Shown here: in pieces, positions 62,101 to 64,000 of the stretch | Layout of the letters: each line of letters starts with the position of its first letter | Position numbering within the stretch: the stretch's first letter is position 1 | NCBI GenBank assembly: GCA_002729595.1 | Contig: PBYL01000192.1 | Coordinates: 62,001 to 126,000, forward strand | Origin: Thalassovita sp. | GTDB lineage: Bacteria > Bacteroidota > Bacteroidia > Cytophagales > Flammeovirgaceae | Direction: 5' to 3' | DNA length: 64,000 bases | The notes under the pieces: model-generated | The model's database searches: none | Told to the model about the DNA's origin: nothing | What the model saw: only the letters and a program-made list of their open reading frames with translations | Made by a program: the position numbers and the translations under genes

Positions 62101-63698
62101 GTGTGATCATCATGCAAGAACACTATTTCCCAAGAGTAGTTTGAGGCATCAAGGTCACCATCATCAGTTGCAGAACCAGAAAAATTAATTATATCACCTG
62201 CAACAAATGTAGAACCATCTGCTGGAGAAGTAATAGTAACAACAGGAGGTTCACCAACTGTTATAGTGATTTCATCTGAAAATGATTTTTCACCACCGAT
62301 ACTAGTTACTGTTAATCTTGCTGCAAATGAACCTTTACTTGTGTAAGTATATGTTGGGTTTTGGTCAGTACTGGTATTGCCATCACCAAAATCCCAAGAA
62401 TAAGTAAGAGGAGTATTATCACCAATAATAGCAGCACCAGTAAAGTTAACTTCTAAAGGAACTCCCCCAGTAGTAACATCCGCAGAAGCTGTAGTAATTA
62501 CTGGAACAGCGGTACCTGTATAAGTAATTTTTTTAAGGAGACCATTTGTGAAATCTGCTATATCAAGATAGTATATTGAACCATCTATACCTTGTATTAG
62601 TGAAACAACACCTTTTTTACCAGTTGCCGGTCTAAACACAATAGGTTCACCAACAGGCATCATGTCATCATCTAGTTCTAGATACTGAATCCAGCTTTGA
62701 GCATAATCTGAGAAGAAATATACTCCCTGATATTCAGAAGGGTAAGTGCCATTTCTGTAGATAAAACCACCAGTAATAGAATTACCTCTACCTGGTTTAT
62801 GAGAATAAGTATAAACAGGATCATCGAAAGTTGCATTTTCACAAGCACCGTTCTCATCTCTACCAGATTCACCACAGTCAGGCCAGCCATAGTTAGCACC
62901 TTTTCTGCCATAGTGTATATCTTCCCAAGCATGATAATGGTCATTACCACCAACTTCACCTATTATAAAAATGTCCGATTCTTCGTCGTAATAACCTCTA
63001 AAAGGGTTTCTTAAACCCCAAGCATAAATTTCTGGAAGTTCACCGTTTGGTCCGGTTTCAGCGCCATTGTTATAAAATGGGTTATCAGCTGGAATAGAAC
63101 CATCAGTATATATTCTATATAGTTTTCCTTGCTCTAAGGTGTTGTCTTGAGTTTTATTCTCTTGGAACATGTCACCAACAGCAAAATACATAATACCTTC
63201 ATCTGAAATATCCATTGCACCACCGAAATGGTAAAGTTGACTTTCAGGATCATAAGAATATGTAGTTTCCCAAAGAACATATTCGCTATCAGGGTTAGCA
63301 GTATTACCAGAACTCGTAAACCTAGAAATTCTTACGTGATATTCTGTAGTTGTATGATAAATGTAGAAGTAACCATTTGTTTCATAGTTTGGGTCAAGCG
63401 TGATTGAAAGGATACCTCTTTCATAACCAGATTCAACATTTGGAACTGTCATGAAAGTGCTTTTTGTAACATTACTAGGGTCTACCAGATAGATATCTCC
63501 AGCTTTTTCCGTCACTAATATCTTACCGTTTGGAAGAGCCACCATATCTGTAGCAGTACCTAGACCTGAAACAACCAATTGGTCAGTAAAATCATCTGGA
63601 ATGAAGTTAGAATGATTGGCTAAGACGTAAGCATTTAAACCAAAAACATTTGATAAAATGCAGATTGTAGTAATGAAAACCAGTTTAGTTGATTTCAT
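59181..63698 (-). CDS. Large secreted multidomain protein: sugar-dehydrogenase-like propeller, PKD, CBM6-like, FN3, Ig repeats, T9SS tail
   Basis: A 1505-residue secreted protein. After a signal peptide comes a PQQ-dependent glucose/sorbosone-dehydrogenase-like beta propeller (about 35-415; SGLGTATDMVALPNGKILVT, then YAWGLRNPFRGYYD). Two PKD/Ig domains follow (about 420-605; WDFGDGNTSTDQNPTYTY), then a carbohydrate-binding CBM6-like region (about 675-815), FN3 (about 820-905), three tandem Ig-like repeats of about 95 residues (each starting with an ITSP/ITYP block), and tandem-95/cadherin-like modules. The end is a type IX secretion sorting domain (INIYPNPVSDKMSIN to IYSYKFLKR). It probably acts on or binds polysaccharide at the surface. 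Catalysis of the propeller is not proven. Confidence 0.88.
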   Translation of the reverse strand: MKSTKLVFITTICILSNVFGLNAYVLANHSNFIPDDFTDQLVVSGLGTATDMVALPNGKILVTEKAGDIYLVDPSNVTKSTFMTVPNVESGYERGILSITLDPNYETNGYFYIYHTTTEYHVRISRFTSSGNTANPDSEYVLWETTYSYDPESQLYHFGGAMDISDEGIMYFAVGDMFQENKTQDNTLEQGKLYRIYTDGSIPADNPFYNNGAETGPNGELPEIYAWGLRNPFRGYYDEESDIFIIGEVGGNDHYHAWEDIHYGRKGANYGWPDCGESGRDENGACENATFDDPVYTYSHKPGRGNSITGGFIYRNGTYPSEYQGVYFFSDYAQSWIQYLELDDDMMPVGEPIVFRPATGKKGVVSLIQGIDGSIYYLDIADFTNGLLKKITYTGTAVPVITTASADVTTGGVPLEVNFTGAAIIGDNTPLTYSWDFGDGNTSTDQNPTYTYTSKGSFAARLTVTSIGGEKSFSDEITITVGEPPVVTITSPADGSTFVAGDIINFSGSATDDGDLDASNYSWEIVFLHDDHTHPGVSAYKDISGTYTISSDGSHSYHDDTGYIFTLTVTDEDGISTSESVTVRPEKANIAFQTEPSGLKLTVANQPRTTPYTLDELIGFQTEITAVSPQDLDGKKYAFKSWSDGKSRTHIYTNPSSNSTLTAVFELVESSFLEAEDYYEIVTDEGSNNIGLAYSTFNSQEKSVGLFDTGDRIKIAIDIETANAILTPGNFIINAQVRSGNSVKNNSYWPNGYKYYLDDEEITFTGVDSTIVGPSSDLGGSYWGTMTSSEVYLNQGIHYLEIEANAGYGALDYIELVKISADIPTTPVLSQSKITDRTVTFNWTSASDMDGIDYYEIYQDGVVVATTEKTKYTVGSLTANTDYDFYVIAYDNTGATSESSNTLEITTNDTMDAGIIITSPDPGEEIEGPDAEIKYVLFGDETSYDHIFFQLDDDPTKYAHDLDNSSFIFTNLTPGTHTVTASVALGHNLPLTTDEAVKTITFDIVYSQDESSKPGVVITSPQNQENVFDTSFAIDYTLYGNQSAIAGMQITLDEETPEVVTDLSGSYTFDEVSTGAHEVKIELIGVGDTLLTNAQAYTSVSFVVYNTEDKPSIKITYPSDNEKIYSSNFTVTYEVSGSTAIYDHAHLQLDNQDYVTLYNMTGSYDLDEVPTGQHQLILYLVNDHQAPLQYTEALDTVTFIFLDEDLPTAGNFTKKADEDNIIELSLADFEDSYYDVDTTESLIEIKITSLPDTGKLMLDAVEVAEGAEILTGELDNLIFVPDSNWYGETSFEYYVSNGLKSSAQAGIVTLSYSAVNDAPYNLTISKDTITENNEIGVEVAHIDVEDVDNDSHQFTLIDDESSNYFEIDDHKLLAKVKFNYELKSIYEIEIQADDKNGGVVSKVFTINILDEADEPLGIEELIAEGINIYPNPVSDKMSINIDNDKTGKYHFEVSDVTGKMVNQITLDKTNGILEESLDVSSLQSGMYILKIRYNTNIYSYKFLKR

Positions 63699-64000
63699 TT
63701 GATTGAATTTTTTGAGGATTTAATTATTTAAATAACATGTTTAATGTGGATAGTAGAGTATAGACAAAAATTAAAAAACAATCAACGTGGGGCAAATTTA
63801 TTACATATGAAATTAAAATCTCTTAATAAGAGGGTAATAGGATTTAATTCTTTAACTTTTGTTATCATTGAGAAACTTTTTTTAGTACAAAACCTTGAAA
63901 AAACATTAATTTTCCAATAAAAAGGCTTTTGATATACGTGTTCACCAAATAAATAACCAATATTAATGAATACACTACATTTATATCTTGCTAAGGAAGT
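63699..64000. other. Right-edge intergenic region
   Basis: AT-rich sequence upstream of the large secreted protein and should hold its promoter. An ATG at 63966 opens a short rightward frame (MNTLHLYLAKE) that runs off the window; it is too short to call as a gene. Nothing else was recognised. Confidence 0.3.

Noticed and set aside
63966-64000. Rightward gene start MNTLHLYLAKE at the right edge
   Set aside because: Only 11 codons are visible, with no ribosome-binding signal; cannot be told from a chance frame.

Overview
The window reads as AT-rich DNA from a free-living, probably marine, member of Bacteroidota, most likely order Cytophagales. The support is a SusC/SusD pair, a type IX secretion sorting domain, DUF5686 and DUF3078 envelope proteins, LytTR signalling, a GH92 mannosidase and recurrent signal peptides ending in A-Q. 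No rRNA, tRNA or CRISPR array was recognised. The taxonomic call is inference from gene families, not from a marker gene.

Layout. 0-6.4 kb: a tripartite RND efflux operon (TolC, permease, adaptor). 6.4-9.2 kb: a two-gene membrane/exported module of unknown role. 9.4-13.2 kb: cold-shock protein, CorA, a DUF3500 protein and a Crp/Fnr regulator. 13.3-18.0 kb: SusD/SusC uptake pair. 18.2-25.3 kb: a degraded polymorphic-toxin locus. It holds a frameshifted orphan Rhs tip with a nucleotidyltransferase-like toxin domain and its putative immunity gene. It also holds at least five short coding remnants, four of them directly upstream of an intact small gene, an Imm35-LRR gene, short interspersed repeats, a 120-bp direct repeat and an intact IS4-family element with an 11-bp target duplication. 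25.4-39.9 kb: envelope biogenesis, a LytS/LytTR two-component pair, glucosaminidase, DUF389, acyltransferase, phosphofructokinase, EamA and DUF3078 genes. 40.0-49.5 kb: a primase-helicase fusion, a pentapeptide-repeat protein, a PAS histidine kinase, GH92, a Tat-exported phosphoesterase and a lipoprotein. 49.5-53.4 kb: a complete plasmid-type replication and partition module. 53.5-63.7 kb: a second PAS kinase, a run of four genes (PLP enzyme, PPK2, aspartoacylase-like, 2OG oxygenase) and a 1505-residue T9SS-secreted multidomain protein.

The most distinctive region is 49.5-53.4 kb. About 16 same-strand copies of a 17-bp iteron (consensus TAGTCATAAGTACACCC) are set largely on a 22-bp phase. They lie upstream of a small HTH gene, a Rep-like initiator, a type Ib ParA and a small ribbon-helix-helix-like partner. 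Palindromes upstream of parA are candidate partition or operator sites. Because phosphofructokinase and other chromosomal-type genes share the molecule, the window may come from a chromid or megaplasmid, or from a chromosome carrying an integrated plasmid. The sequence alone does not decide. A T7 gp4-like primase-helicase gene lies about 7 kb from the iterons and could serve the same replicon, but that link is inference.

The second focus is 18-25 kb, where toxin tips have decayed while the small genes beside them stay open. This is the pattern expected of an immunity archive in contact-dependent or Rhs competition systems.
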